This document shows positions 1 to 9,618 of a stretch of 64,000 nt of DNA, in pieces. The position numbers and the translations under genes are program-made. Location of the stretch: positions 62,001 through 126,000 of the forward strand of contig NZ_CP162133.1 of NCBI RefSeq assembly GCF_040833955.1, in the 5' to 3' direction. Origin of the DNA: Leptospira sp. WS60.C2 (lineage in GTDB: Bacteria > Spirochaetota > Leptospiria > Leptospirales > Leptospiraceae). Position 1 is the stretch's first letter; every line of letters begins with the position of its first letter. Below the pieces are notes generated by a model, which ran no database searches, was not told the origin of the DNA, and saw nothing but the letters and a program-made list of their open reading frames with translations.

Positions 1-146
1 AGGATGTCCATTTTGAGAGCATAAATGATGGTAGCAATCCTGTGAAAGGTTCCAATTTGTGTGGAATCAGTTTTTAAGGAAATGAGGATGTTTTCTTTTT
101 CCCGTTTGTATTGAAACTCGATCAATTTGGCATTTCCTTTTCCCAC
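1..146 (-). CDS. Partial ACT-like domain protein (N-terminal part)
   Basis: An open minus-strand frame runs off the left edge. It reads a charged N-terminus and then a stretch containing LKTDSTQIGTFHRIATII, which resembles the first strand and helix of an ACT/GlnD-type regulatory fold (inference). I placed the start at a GTG at 146, but the frame stays open further upstream and a TTG at 179 is also possible; neither has a clear ribosome binding site. It is divergent from the next gene. Function is unknown because only about 48 residues are present. Confidence 0.4.
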   Translation of the reverse strand, partial: MGKGNAKLIEFQYKREKENILISLKTDSTQIGTFHRIATIIYALKMDI

Positions 147-219
147 TGATTGTATACAGGCACAGGAAATTTCAATCAAAAGGTTTCTGTGAAATCGGCC
201 GATGATGATAAAAGAAAGT

Positions 220-1488
220 ATGAAAAAATTACTAATGATTCTATTCGTTTTGGGGTCTATGTTCACTCCCCTAGTTTCAGAAGAGGAAACGTCGGAAGAA
301 TCACCCTTCGCAACGACAAAAAAGAAAGTCCAACTTTGGAAAGGGGAAGTGACCGGAGTTTATAAAAATAGACTTTGGATTAAAGTCCGTATTTATCGAA
401 ATCAAAAGATCTCAAAGTATTCTGTATCAGAATTAAAATCCCTTTTTGCAGAGACTAAAGAATTTCCTGTGTATCAAAAAATAACCCAACTCAAACAGGG
501 TTTACTCATCGTAAGAGATACCATCTGGGAAGAAAAAAATATAAGTAAAAACAATCAATTTATTGAAGTAGTGTTAGTTGGTGATTACAAACCAGATCCT
601 ACATCCAAAATGAAAGAAATCACAACAGATGCTTATATTTCAAGTTATGTGGAGGAAGATTTTTTTACGGAACCAGATGCTTTCTTTAAGGGAAGGTATA
701 CAGCTCCTCGCAAAATCGTTTTCCATCCAAAGGATCGAAAGGAAATGGTTTTGGTTTCTCGAGGATTGTTTTTATACGGACAAGGTACTGATCCATCTTC
801 TGATAGTTTTAATCCTTACTATCTGGAACCAAAGGCATCTAATCTCAAAGAGATTCCTTCGTTTTACATTGATAAGTATGAAGTCACAAACGCCGAATAC
901 GATTTTTTTCTGAAACAAACCAATACCAAATCGCCGCCTCATTGGATCGGTGGAAAGTATCCAGAAGGAGAAGGGGACCATCCTGTTGTGCATCTCACCT
1001 ACCGCGAAGTGGAGCGTTATGCGGCATGGGCTGGAAAACGTATTCCTTCTGAATGGGAATGGGAAAAGGCTGCCCGTGGCCCAGGGGTAGTTGAATACAC
1101 TAACCGAGATGAAACACTTGGTTACCAAATTACTGCCACCAAATATCCATTTGGTGATGAATATGATTCTTTGTACTGTAATACCAGAGAATCAAAAATC
1201 GGTAAAACTCAATCTGTGTTTGAACTCTCTACAGAAGGAGCAAGTCCCTATGGGGCCATCGGGATGTGCGGGAATGCGTCAGAATGGACGTCGAGTGATT
1301 ACCAATTGTATCCAGGCCATCATATTAAAAACTTTTCGTTTGGAAAAATTTATAAAGTGGTTAGAGGTGGATCGTATTCTGACTCTGCAAAAAATGCTAC
1401 TGCAAGCGCTAGATCTTACGGTGGAATTCCTAACCTAAGCGAAGATAGGCGAGCTGGATTTCGATTAGTAATGGACTATCGGGATTAA
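220..1488 (+). CDS. SUMF1/FGE-sulfatase-fold secreted protein
   Basis: A 422-residue protein with an N-terminal signal segment (MKKLLMILFVLGSMFTPLVS) followed by a low-similarity region and a C-terminal formylglycine-generating-enzyme (SUMF1) fold from about residue 200. Visible family motifs are YEVTNAEY, RIPSEWEWEKAARG, GNASEWTSSD and VVRGGSYSD, ending in AGFRLVMD. The paired catalytic cysteines of genuine formylglycine-generating enzymes are not evident, so a binding or structural role is likelier than sulfatase activation. The frame opens at 202, but the ATG at 220 puts the signal peptide at the N-terminus. Probably exported; partner unknown. Confidence 0.8.
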   Translation: MKKLLMILFVLGSMFTPLVSEEETSEESPFATTKKKVQLWKGEVTGVYKNRLWIKVRIYRNQKISKYSVSELKSLFAETKEFPVYQKITQLKQGLLIVRDTIWEEKNISKNNQFIEVVLVGDYKPDPTSKMKEITTDAYISSYVEEDFFTEPDAFFKGRYTAPRKIVFHPKDRKEMVLVSRGLFLYGQGTDPSSDSFNPYYLEPKASNLKEIPSFYIDKYEVTNAEYDFFLKQTNTKSPPHWIGGKYPEGEGDHPVVHLTYREVERYAAWAGKRIPSEWEWEKAARGPGVVEYTNRDETLGYQITATKYPFGDEYDSLYCNTRESKIGKTQSVFELSTEGASPYGAIGMCGNASEWTSSDYQLYPGHHIKNFSFGKIYKVVRGGSYSDSAKNATASARSYGGIPNLSEDRRAGFRLVMDYRD

Positions 1489-1489
1489 A

Positions 1490-1951
1490 CTACTTTGCCG
1501 TAGTCTCAGTTTTTTTACCGAGCTTTTTGCAAATTTTTCCGAGGACATCTTGTTCTTCAGGAGAAAGAACAGCAAACTCAGAGGTGATTCGTTTTACATG
1601 ATCTGGAAAAATCTGTTCGATCAGTTTTTTTCCTTCATTTGTGAGGTGGACAGAGATAAACCGTCTGTCCTCCACACCGCGCACACGTTCCACTAGATTT
1701 CGTTTTTCTAAGTTATCGATGACAAGGGTGATGTTTCCCGTGCTTTTGAGGATTTTATCTCCCAAATCTTTTTGGCATAGCGGACCTAAATGGTACAAGG
1801 TTTCTAATACCCCAAATTGGCTCTCTGAAATATTCCATTTTGTGAATTCAGAAATGAGTCTGGAAGACAAGGATTCTGATGCTCGCTTCAATTTGATGAA
1901 GGCATCTAGTGCTTGTACTTCCTTTTTAGATCCTTTGAATTTTGTTCCCAT
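1490..1951 (-). CDS. MarR family transcriptional regulator
   Basis: A 153-residue winged-helix regulator of ordinary MarR length. The recognition-helix region (CQKDLGDKILKSTGNITLVI) is followed by the wing signature GVEDRRFISVHLTNEGKKL, with dimerisation helices at both ends. It lies 37 bp downstream of the desaturase-like oxidoreductase on the same strand and is probably co-transcribed with it, so it may control that gene. MarR proteins usually respond to phenolic or oxidative ligands; the ligand here cannot be read from sequence. It is convergent with the SUMF1-fold gene, with one base between the stops. Confidence 0.88.
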   Translation of the reverse strand: MGTKFKGSKKEVQALDAFIKLKRASESLSSRLISEFTKWNISESQFGVLETLYHLGPLCQKDLGDKILKSTGNITLVIDNLEKRNLVERVRGVEDRRFISVHLTNEGKKLIEQIFPDHVKRITSEFAVLSPEEQDVLGKICKKLGKKTETTAK

Positions 1952-1988
1952 TGGTTTAATATCAAACTATCAAACTTCAAACCATTTG

Positions 1989-3575
1989 TCAATCGGTTTC
2001 TTGGCTCTTTTGGAAAAGTTCCTTCATGAGACGCAAAGTTCCTGTGAGACCAAGAACGACTGAAGAAGCAGCTACGCCACCCATAAGAGCTCCCGCGACT
2101 CCTGGAGAGCATGCGTCTGCTCCCGTGAGAAATAGGTTTCCCACAGTTGTCCTCACACCTAACCACTCTTGGCGAAAGCGTTCTGGTGTACAGGAAAGTC
2201 CATAAATCGATCCTTCTTTGTGTCCCGTAAAGTATTCTGTAGTGATGGGAGTGGAGAGTTCGGTGAATTCAATCAAGTCCCGAAAACCAGGAAATCGTTC
2301 TTCTAAAAACTGCAACATACCTTCAGTGATGGTTGCCTTTAATTGGTTATAGTCTTCGCCTCTTTTTTTCCACGGTTCCTCTTTCCATTTCGCAAAGTGA
2401 CTGTAATCGGCAAAACTAATCGCTTCTGCCGTGTGCCCTTCTGCTTCCGGATTTTTAAGAGATGGAAATGACAGATACATCATGGGAGGTTTTCCGTGGA
2501 TTAAGTCGTTTCGATTCGCATAACTTTCGTCATGGTTTACATTTGGAAAAATCCAATGGTTTTCCCCATGGAACCCCAGTTTTGTTGGCGATTCTTTAAA
2601 ACCAATGTAGAGAGTGATGGAAGTTGTGCCTTGTGTGCTAAGAGATTCCAAAGGTGTTTGGAAGTCCTTTGAAAATTGTTTGGGTAGCAGTTTATTGTAA
2701 GTGGTGTAAGCTCCTGCATCAGAAATAATCACATCAGCATAGAAGCTTTGTTCCGTGATGGTTTTTCCTTTTTGGACATCCACTTTGACACCGATTGCTT
2801 TGTCCCCATCCAATAGAATTTCCTTTACTGTATGAAGAATCTTCATAGCACCACCAGATTTTTCCACAATCGGTTCAATGGAATCGACTATCTTAGAAGA
2901 GCCACCAATGGGAAAATACCCACCGTTAAAGTAATGGGTGACAATCATAGAATGGATAGCAAAAGAAGAGTCCTTCGGAGGAAGACCGTAATCTCCCCAT
3001 TGCGAACAAAGAAGGGCTTTTAGATTTTCATTCTGAAAATGAGAATCCATGTATTCTTTTGTTGTGATATAGGGAGATTGGATATGATCCAAACCGAGTA
3101 ACTTCGCTGCTTTTTCGAAGAAAGCAGGCAATGCTTTGAGAGTGAAGTGCCGACCAAACCACTGTGTGAAAGTCTCTACATCTTTAAAGTATTGGTCAAT
3201 TGCCTTAGTTTCTTCCGGGTATTTGGTTTTTAGATCATTCCGAAACCGTTCTTTTTCTCCATATACAGGAAAACTAAAGTTTGGATAGTCAAAGACCTCA
3301 AATGGTTCCTCCATTTTTTTCCATTGAACCCCTCGTTTTGTAACCGAATCAAAGAGAGTTCGTAACATAGAACCTTCTGCTAAATCGCCAATGTAATGGA
3401 TTCCCACATCCCATTCAAATTTTCCCAATCGTTTGAAGGTATGCGTGAAGCCACCTAACTTAAAATGACGCTCGAGAACTAAGACTTTTTTGTTAGCGAC
3501 TTGAGACAAAATGGAAGCGGCGGTTAACCCACCGATTCCTGAACCAATGATGATGACATCGTACTTAGTCTCCAT
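1989..3575 (-). CDS. CrtI/retinol-saturase-like FAD oxidoreductase
   Basis: A 528-residue flavoprotein of the phytoene desaturase / carotenoid isomerase / retinol saturase group. The dinucleotide fold starts at residue 7 (VIIIGSGIGGLTAA), followed by the typical EiRHxxxGG-like segment LERHFKLGGFTHTF. The C-terminus has the family FAD-binding segment around TGADACSPGVAGALMGGVAA. Expected chemistry is FAD-dependent desaturation, saturation or isomerisation of an isoprenoid or other polyene; the substrate is not known. No other carotenoid genes are adjacent, so a pigment role is not established. The MarR gene follows, and the DUF4139 gene precedes it with only 2 bases between. Confidence 0.85.
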   Translation of the reverse strand: METKYDVIIIGSGIGGLTAASILSQVANKKVLVLERHFKLGGFTHTFKRLGKFEWDVGIHYIGDLAEGSMLRTLFDSVTKRGVQWKKMEEPFEVFDYPNFSFPVYGEKERFRNDLKTKYPEETKAIDQYFKDVETFTQWFGRHFTLKALPAFFEKAAKLLGLDHIQSPYITTKEYMDSHFQNENLKALLCSQWGDYGLPPKDSSFAIHSMIVTHYFNGGYFPIGGSSKIVDSIEPIVEKSGGAMKILHTVKEILLDGDKAIGVKVDVQKGKTITEQSFYADVIISDAGAYTTYNKLLPKQFSKDFQTPLESLSTQGTTSITLYIGFKESPTKLGFHGENHWIFPNVNHDESYANRNDLIHGKPPMMYLSFPSLKNPEAEGHTAEAISFADYSHFAKWKEEPWKKRGEDYNQLKATITEGMLQFLEERFPGFRDLIEFTELSTPITTEYFTGHKEGSIYGLSCTPERFRQEWLGVRTTVGNLFLTGADACSPGVAGALMGGVAASSVVLGLTGTLRLMKELFQKSQETD

Positions 3576-3577
3576 GC

Positions 3578-5011
3578 TTAGTATTTTGTCTCAACTGTGT
3601 ATTCTAAGGTTACTGTCTCATTTGCTTTGAGTGGAACATCAGCATAAGTTTTTGTAGAGGATTCTTTAATGAATTTATGCGATGATTTGGTGATCGTCCA
3701 ATCACCCCATAAACTTGCATAAAATCGAATCTCAATCGCTTCTTTTTTGCGATTACGAATTTCCACCGAGTAAGAAGATTTATCCCCTCTTGAAAGTTTG
3801 AAAACTTCGTAAGAAAGACGTTTTCCATTGGCAACGACATCGAATGCTTGACCGGTTTTGATTTTTACATCTTCGTTTTCAGGTGTATGATCAATTGTAT
3901 CTTCACCGAGTAATTGTTGTCTTCCTTTGGAGTCTGCTTTAAAAACTCGAATGGTTCCTTGTGGGAGTGGTCGACCTAAGTTATTTTTTTTGGCATTCTT
4001 AAAAATATACTTAATGGTTGCGTTGTTAAAGTTTTTTTCATTCCCCTCATACATAGGAAGGTTTTCGAATACAAAGTATTTTTTGATTTCGATTCCCTCT
4101 GATTGGAAAAGTTGCACTTGTTTAGTTTGGTTGTATCCTATGTTAGTTGGTTGGTCTAAGGTATACAAATAATACTCAGAAAGATTCTCCTGATTAAATT
4201 CAGGTGCTGCATCTGCCATTTCCTCGTATTCTTTTACAGAGCTCTTTTTTACATAACGAGGATTTGGTGTATATGCTGGCCTGTTGGAAACTAAATTCAC
4301 CTTTCCTGCCACTAGTTGGAGTACTGCATTTTTAAATTCTGCTCCCGAGTGATTATTGAGTGTGACCCAAGAGTTGAGCCCACACTCATTTTCTTCTTTG
4401 TCTAGTACAAGAATGTAATCTGCAGACCATCCAAGTCCATTGGTTTGGTAGGATACCTCTAACGATTGTTCCTTATCTATTTCGTTTTTCAATTTCCAAA
4501 CTAATGTTGGTTTAGCGAATAAATTTTCAGGGATTGTTGGGACAGTGACTCGGCCATTGTATCCAAGAGACACTTCATTTCCAATTTGGTAAACAGGGCT
4601 TCCATTATTGGCAATGAGTTTTGCTTTGACGGAAGTTGTTTTTTCTTTCCCTTCTTGGTATAGGGTGACTTCTTTTCCGATGTATTTGTCCATTAAACGT
4701 TCTGCTGAAATTAAATCATATTCGTAGTTTTGTTCAAAGACTGTTAGTTTTTTCGAATCTTCCCCTTTCACTCGAACCGTTTGAGGAATGATTTGTGAAG
4801 GAACATCTTCAAATCGTAGGGTTCGGATCCCCTTAGACAAGTTGAGAACTCTTGTTTCCCTTACGAGTCCGATGCCACCATTGTAGATGGTAACACTTAC
4901 TGATTTACGATCGGAGTCTGTGGATAGATCAAAGGAACTATCAGAAGTAATGCTGGCTGTGACTAAAAAGAGAAGGGTAAAACTGGTGATGGATACTATT
5001 TTGGATTTCAT
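3578..5011 (-). CDS. DUF4139 domain protein, exported
   Basis: About 477 residues with a signal peptide (MKSKIVSITSFTLLFLVTAS). The mucoidy-inhibitor-A-like DUF4139 architecture follows: an N-terminal strand-rich part starting SVTIYNGGIGLVRETRVLNL and a C-terminal immunoglobulin-like part (SYSVEIRNRKKEAIEIRFYA). The frame is open to 5062, but the ATG at 5011 follows a GGGAG ribosome binding site and places the signal peptide first, so I use it. Biochemical function of the family is not established. It is probably the first gene of a minus-strand operon with the desaturase and marR, and is divergent from mtnP with a 92-bp shared upstream region. Confidence 0.82.
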   Translation of the reverse strand: MKSKIVSITSFTLLFLVTASITSDSSFDLSTDSDRKSVSVTIYNGGIGLVRETRVLNLSKGIRTLRFEDVPSQIIPQTVRVKGEDSKKLTVFEQNYEYDLISAERLMDKYIGKEVTLYQEGKEKTTSVKAKLIANNGSPVYQIGNEVSLGYNGRVTVPTIPENLFAKPTLVWKLKNEIDKEQSLEVSYQTNGLGWSADYILVLDKEENECGLNSWVTLNNHSGAEFKNAVLQLVAGKVNLVSNRPAYTPNPRYVKKSSVKEYEEMADAAPEFNQENLSEYYLYTLDQPTNIGYNQTKQVQLFQSEGIEIKKYFVFENLPMYEGNEKNFNNATIKYIFKNAKKNNLGRPLPQGTIRVFKADSKGRQQLLGEDTIDHTPENEDVKIKTGQAFDVVANGKRLSYEVFKLSRGDKSSYSVEIRNRKKEAIEIRFYASLWGDWTITKSSHKFIKESSTKTYADVPLKANETVTLEYTVETKY

Positions 5012-5103
5012 GTAATCTCCCATGAGCATTCTACAGTCTGAATACTTAAAAAACGAATGCAACTAAAATCGTTAAGGGAAAACTGCACTTTAAGAGGATT
5101 CAT

Positions 5104-5967
5104 ATGGCAAATGTAGTAAAAATCGGGGTAATTGGTGGAACAGGTTTGTATTCTATCGACGGAATGGAGATCATTCAAGAGGTTCATCCAGAGACACCGT
5201 GGGGAAAACCTTCTGATACCATTACAATTGGTCGTTTTAAGGGGAAAGAAATTGCCTTTTTACCAAGACACGGAAAGGGACATTTTTTAAATCCAAGTGA
5301 AGTCCCTGCTCGTGCCAATATTGCCGCATTAAAACAGTTAGGTGTTGAGGAAATCATTGCGTTTAGTTCAGTAGGAAGTTTGCGTCAAGAAATTGCACCG
5401 AGAGATTTTGTCATTCCTTCTCAAATCATTGACAGAACCAAAGCAAGGCATGCAACGTTTTTTGAAAATGGAATGGTGGCTCATGCTCCTTTTGCAGATC
5501 CATTTTCACCAGGGCTTGCTAAAAAAGTAGAAGCTGCAGCAAAACAAATCAATTTACCGATTCATACTAATAAAACATTGATTTGTATGGAAGGACCTCT
5601 CTTCTCTACTCGCGCTGAGTCGCATATGTATCGTTCTTGGGGTGCTGATGTCATCAATATGACTGTCTTACCTGAGGCAAAATTGGCGAGAGAAGCGGAA
5701 ATCCTTTACCAAATGGTTTGTATGTCAACCGATTACGACTGTTGGAAAGAAGACGAAGCACATGTTACGTTAGAGATGGTTCTTGCAAATCTTAGTGCCA
5801 ACGCCGACACAGCAAAAAAATTGTTATCGACTTTGATTGATCATCTTGGTCAGTCGGATGATACCAGTTTGGTGGGAAGCACGAAGTTTTCTTTGGTCAC
5901 TGCTCCAGAAAAAAGAAACCCAGAACAAATTACTAAGTTGAAATTTTTGTTTCCAACTTATTTCTAA
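5104..5967 (+). CDS. mtnP: S-methyl-5'-thioadenosine phosphorylase
   Basis: A 287-residue enzyme that phosphorolyses 5'-methylthioadenosine to adenine and 5-methylthioribose-1-phosphate in methionine salvage; cytoplasmic. Family motifs are complete: phosphate loop VIGGTGLY near the start, PRHGKGH, EGPLFSTRAES, NMTVLPEAKLAREAEI and the adenine-side STDYDCWKEDE. These match the MTAP subgroup rather than ordinary purine nucleoside phosphorylase. An AAGAGG site precedes the ATG. No other methionine-salvage genes are nearby. The stop overlaps the convergent STAS gene by 4 bp. Confidence 0.95.
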   Translation: MANVVKIGVIGGTGLYSIDGMEIIQEVHPETPWGKPSDTITIGRFKGKEIAFLPRHGKGHFLNPSEVPARANIAALKQLGVEEIIAFSSVGSLRQEIAPRDFVIPSQIIDRTKARHATFFENGMVAHAPFADPFSPGLAKKVEAAAKQINLPIHTNKTLICMEGPLFSTRAESHMYRSWGADVINMTVLPEAKLAREAEILYQMVCMSTDYDCWKEDEAHVTLEMVLANLSANADTAKKLLSTLIDHLGQSDDTSLVGSTKFSLVTAPEKRNPEQITKLKFLFPTYF

Positions 5968-6356
5968 GTTCGCGCAACAGCTTGCTCCAGGGTAGGAAAA
6001 ATCTGGAGCAAACTTTTCAGTTTCGTCAATTCTAACACATAACGAACTTTTTCCGAAGGGGATACTATGCGAATGTATCCTTGTTGTTTGACCAAACGAG
6101 AATGGATTCCCAAACAGACTCCTAATCCAGAACTATCAATATAACTCACTTGTTCGAAGTTTAAAAAAATGTTGTGAATGCCTTTCTCAATTAGTAGTTC
6201 TATGTTTTCTTTCATTACCTGGGAATTGTACAAATTGATTTCTCCCGATAATTCGAAGTAAACGGCCGATTCTGGAAGTGGGACAAATTTTTGTTGTAGG
6301 ACTTCCATTTTGAAATCTCCACTTTCGACTGTATATTCATCCCAATTTTCAATCAT
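5964..6356 (-). CDS. STAS-domain anti-sigma factor antagonist
   Basis: A 130-residue STAS-domain protein of the SpoIIAA/RsbV type. The phosphoacceptor loop is visible as YIDSSGLGVCLG, with the preceding strand IFLNFEQV. Such proteins bind a serine-kinase anti-sigma factor in a phosphorylation-dependent way, or act in related phosphorelays. The start overlaps the galK stop (ATGA), so it is translated from the galK message. No matching kinase is next to it; the REC-HATPase protein at about 28.7 kb is one candidate type of partner, but that link is only inference. Confidence 0.88.
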   Translation of the reverse strand: MIENWDEYTVESGDFKMEVLQQKFVPLPESAVYFELSGEINLYNSQVMKENIELLIEKGIHNIFLNFEQVSYIDSSGLGVCLGIHSRLVKQQGYIRIVSPSEKVRYVLELTKLKSLLQIFPTLEQAVART

Positions 6357-7522
6357 ATGGAAATTTCCTTTACTCCGTCTGAGATTTGAAACTTGTAGAA
6401 GTCTAACGCAATGTTAAATTTTTGTTGATAACTTTTTTTCATTTCCGCGCTAATTTTATCAAAATGTTCTTTTTTGTCTAGTACGAGTACGCATCCGCCA
6501 AAACCGCCACCAATCATCCGCGCACCAATCACTCCCAATTCCGCAAGGCGAGATACGATAAAGTCTGTTTCCTCACAAGAGACTTCGAACTGTTTAGATA
6601 AAGATTCGTGCGTGGCAAAGAGAGCATCGCCTACTGTTTGAAACTGGTTCGATTCCAATCCTTGGATGACTAGTTTGGTTCTTTCTCTTTCGGTAGTGAC
6701 ATGAATGGTTCGTTTTAATTCTTCTGGGCTTAGACCACAGTTTTTTAATTCTGATTCTGTCAGAGTGACATCATAGAGTTGATTCCACTTTGGATGTTTA
6801 GCCTGTATCTTTTGTAAGGCGGATTCACATTCAGATCTGCGTTTGTTATAGGCGCTGTCTTTGAGGTTATGTTTTACATTTGAGTTAATCAGGTAAAATT
6901 CATTCGTACCTAGTTCAAAATGGTGATAGGAGTAAGCGAGAGTGTCTGTATTCAGTGAGATACAATCATTTTTTTTTCCAACCGCTATGATGAATTGATC
7001 CATGATCCCACATTTGGTTCCGACAAAATGGTTTTCTGCTTTTTGCCCGATGACTGCAATTTTCTCTTTCGGGATATTAAATCCAAAAGATTCAGAAATT
7101 GCATATCCTGTTACCACTTCGAGGGCTGCGGAGGAGGAAAGACCAGAACCTTGTGGAATGTTTCCGTCGACTAGTAGATCAAATCCTGGAACAAAGAATC
7201 CAAGTGCTTCGATTTCGACAATGACACCCGCAATGTAATCAGTCCACGGAGATTGTCGATTCGGTTGCAAAGGTTTTTCCAATTCTACTGTTTCATTGTA
7301 GGTAATGGAATGGAAACGATACGTTTGGGTTTGATTGGGACGAAGGAAAACTTGAACAGAAAAATCAATGGCTGCAGGTAGAACAATTCCACCTAAATAA
7401 TCAACGTGTTCCCCGATGATATTAATCCTGGCGGGTGCTTCAAACAAACGAGGAGTGGAATTTGTTTTTCCAAATATCCTCTCAAATTGATTCAAATTTT
7501 CTTTACTTCTCAATGAATCCAC
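6353..7522 (-). CDS. galK: Galactokinase
   Basis: A 389-residue GHMP kinase. Motifs are the galactokinase signature APARINIIGEHVDYLGG near residue 25, the glycine-rich ATP loop GNIPQGSGLSSSAALE, CGIMDQFI with the catalytic aspartate, and the C-terminal ARMIGGGFGGCVL. It phosphorylates galactose or a close analogue with ATP. The start is GTG at 7522 with an AGGAAG site in front. It is divergent from pgi, and the STAS gene overlaps its stop. Neither galT nor galE is adjacent, so the Leloir pathway is not clustered here. Confidence 0.93.
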   Translation of the reverse strand: MDSLRSKENLNQFERIFGKTNSTPRLFEAPARINIIGEHVDYLGGIVLPAAIDFSVQVFLRPNQTQTYRFHSITYNETVELEKPLQPNRQSPWTDYIAGVIVEIEALGFFVPGFDLLVDGNIPQGSGLSSSAALEVVTGYAISESFGFNIPKEKIAVIGQKAENHFVGTKCGIMDQFIIAVGKKNDCISLNTDTLAYSYHHFELGTNEFYLINSNVKHNLKDSAYNKRRSECESALQKIQAKHPKWNQLYDVTLTESELKNCGLSPEELKRTIHVTTERERTKLVIQGLESNQFQTVGDALFATHESLSKQFEVSCEETDFIVSRLAELGVIGARMIGGGFGGCVLVLDKKEHFDKISAEMKKSYQQKFNIALDFYKFQISDGVKEISI

Positions 7523-7566
7523 TTCATCTTCCTTTCGATGCTATACTTTATTTCAGGACAGGTGTT

Positions 7567-8919
7567 ATGTCGAATCTAAAAATTTCAGATCGCTTCGTGA
7601 AACCATTTCTTACTTCTTCCAACTTAGAAACGGAACTAGAAAGAGCGGAACAAGCACGCCAAACCGTACTCAATCGAAGTGGTTTGGGAAATGAATTTTT
7701 GGGTTGGGTCGACCTTCCAAGCCAGATCAACGCGGAAGATTTACAAAATATAAGAAAAGCAGCAGAGACCATCCAATCTCATTCGCAATACCTAGTAGTT
7801 GTAGGGATAGGAGGTAGTTATTTAGGAGCACGCGCGGTGATTGAAGCTCTCACACCTGAATTTAGCTCCCCCGAAACACAAAAGAAAACGGTAAAAATTT
7901 TATATGCCGGCCATCATTTGGATGCGGATTACCATTTTCGTTTATTAGCATTTCTAGAAAATAAAGAGTTCTCCGTGAATGTGATTTCAAAATCAGGAAC
8001 GACAACAGAACCTGCAATCGCCTTTCGTTTGTTACTTTCTCTTTTGGAACGAAAGTATGGAAAAGAAAAGATTAAAAATCGAGTTTTTGCTACTACGGAC
8101 AAATCAAAAGGTGCTCTAAAACAGCTCGCAGACGAATACGGATTTCCTACGTTCGTCATTCCAGATGATGTGGGTGGCCGTTATTCAGTATTCACTCCAG
8201 TCGGATTGTTACCTATTGCGGCTGCCGGGTATAGCATCAATAAATTGATTGATGGTGCGAAACAAATGGAAACTGAATTAAAAGCGACGAAAGCAAAAGA
8301 TGGAAACCTTGCTTGTTTGTATGGGGCAATTCGAAATGGTTTGTATGCGTCTGGAAAAACAACAGAAATCTTTGTATCCTACAATCCTTCTTTAAGTTAT
8401 TTGGCTGAGTGGTGGAAACAGCTGTTTGGTGAAAGTGAGGGAAAAACAGGTAAGGGAATTTTTCCTGCCTCCGTACAGTTTACCACAGATTTACATTCTA
8501 TGGGTCAATACATCCAAGATGGAGAAAGAAAATTGATGGAGACTGTCATTACAATCGAAACTCCAAAACAGGATGTGTATCTCACGGAAAAGACCGATGA
8601 TAAAGATGGACTGAATTACCTTGCAGGTAAAAAACTTTCCGAAGTCAATCAAAGTGCAATGCTTGGAACTTTGATTGCTCATAAAGATGGTGGAGTGCCT
8701 TGTTTGGAAATGATCCTACCAACCATCAATGAAGAAACACTAGGAGGACTCTTGTATTTTTACGAATTTTCCTGTGCAATTTCCGGTTATATGTTAGGTG
8801 TGAATCCTTTTGACCAGCCGGGGGTTGAGGATTATAAAAACAATATGTTTGCCTTACTTGGAAAAAAAGGATTTGAGAAACGAAAAGAAGAAATCCTAAG
8901 CCATATAGGAACTACGTAA
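7567..8919 (+). CDS. pgi: Glucose-6-phosphate isomerase
   Basis: A 450-residue isomerase that interconverts glucose-6-phosphate and fructose-6-phosphate. It carries the short bacterial PGI architecture: GIGGSYLGARAVIEAL, the sugar-phosphate loop SKSGTTTEPAIAFR, the GGRYSVFTPVGLLP region and the C-terminal GVNPFDQPGVEDYKN. The open frame reaches back to 7435 inside galK, but that segment is not PGI-like. The ATG at 7567 follows an AGGACAGG site and matches the family N-terminus. The 3' end overlaps the convergent nucleotidyltransferase gene by 24 bp. Confidence 0.95.
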   Translation: MSNLKISDRFVKPFLTSSNLETELERAEQARQTVLNRSGLGNEFLGWVDLPSQINAEDLQNIRKAAETIQSHSQYLVVVGIGGSYLGARAVIEALTPEFSSPETQKKTVKILYAGHHLDADYHFRLLAFLENKEFSVNVISKSGTTTEPAIAFRLLLSLLERKYGKEKIKNRVFATTDKSKGALKQLADEYGFPTFVIPDDVGGRYSVFTPVGLLPIAAAGYSINKLIDGAKQMETELKATKAKDGNLACLYGAIRNGLYASGKTTEIFVSYNPSLSYLAEWWKQLFGESEGKTGKGIFPASVQFTTDLHSMGQYIQDGERKLMETVITIETPKQDVYLTEKTDDKDGLNYLAGKKLSEVNQSAMLGTLIAHKDGGVPCLEMILPTINEETLGGLLYFYEFSCAISGYMLGVNPFDQPGVEDYKNNMFALLGKKGFEKRKEEILSHIGTT

Positions 8920-9618
8920 GAAGCATTGAATTTTCTCTAATTCCTTACCAAAAACGTCTTTAGTTTGGTAACTGTCCCAAAGTTCTTTCGTTCCTAAATC
9001 CAATACTTCGCCGGGGAAAATTTCACCGGTGATTTGTCCTTTTTCAGAACATTCTTTGAACGTATCCGATAGATCATAATATTTATGTTTTTCTAATGTA
9101 ACTAAACACGTAGGATCCAATATCGCAAGACCAATGTAATAGAACGTTCCTTCGCCAAACTTTAATGTATTGTCCTTCTGAATGTAGATTTTTGTATAAT
9201 TTTGACCTTCGGGTGCAGGCAATAGATACAAATGGATTTTTGATCCACTCGTTAAACTTAGTTTAGGTGTAAAACCAGATTTTGGAAAAAATAAGGTATC
9301 TGGATTGATGAGTAAAATTGGTTCTGCATACAATTCTTCAGGCAAAGCTGTGCGAATTCCACCAGCTGTACCTAAGATTTCGGTTTTTTCTTCTGCGATA
9401 TGAATGGGAAAACCTTTGAATGGTAACAAATGCTGAGTGATCTGCTCTGACAAATAATGTACATTGATCCAAACTTGTTTGATTTTCCACAAATGTAATA
9501 GATACAGAGAATAATCCAAAAGAGAGATCGATTGGATTTTTAATAGTGGTTTTGGAGTGTTAGTCGTGAGTGTCCCCATTCGTTTGCCAAAACCGGCAGC
9601 CAATACAAATCCATTCAT
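8896..9618 (-). CDS. MurU-like sugar-1-phosphate nucleotidyltransferase
   Basis: A 240-residue nucleotidyltransferase with the pyrophosphorylase signature at the extreme N-terminus (AAGFGKRMGTLTTNTPKPLL) and a metal-binding LINPDTLF segment. Size and layout fit MurU, which activates N-acetylmuramic acid 1-phosphate with UTP. Its start overlaps the stop of an AmgK-like kinase (ATGA), as in the amgK-murU cell-wall recycling operon of Pseudomonas (established there; assignment here is inference). A generic NDP-sugar synthase is the alternative. Confidence 0.75.
   Translation of the reverse strand: MNGFVLAAGFGKRMGTLTTNTPKPLLKIQSISLLDYSLYLLHLWKIKQVWINVHYLSEQITQHLLPFKGFPIHIAEEKTEILGTAGGIRTALPEELYAEPILLINPDTLFFPKSGFTPKLSLTSGSKIHLYLLPAPEGQNYTKIYIQKDNTLKFGEGTFYYIGLAILDPTCLVTLEKHKYYDLSDTFKECSEKGQITGEIFPGEVLDLGTKELWDSYQTKDVFGKELEKIQCFLRSSYMA

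Noticed and set aside
7435..7566. Longer pgi start at GTG 7435
   Set aside because: The extension lies inside galK and is not PGI-like; ATG 7567 has a good ribosome binding site.
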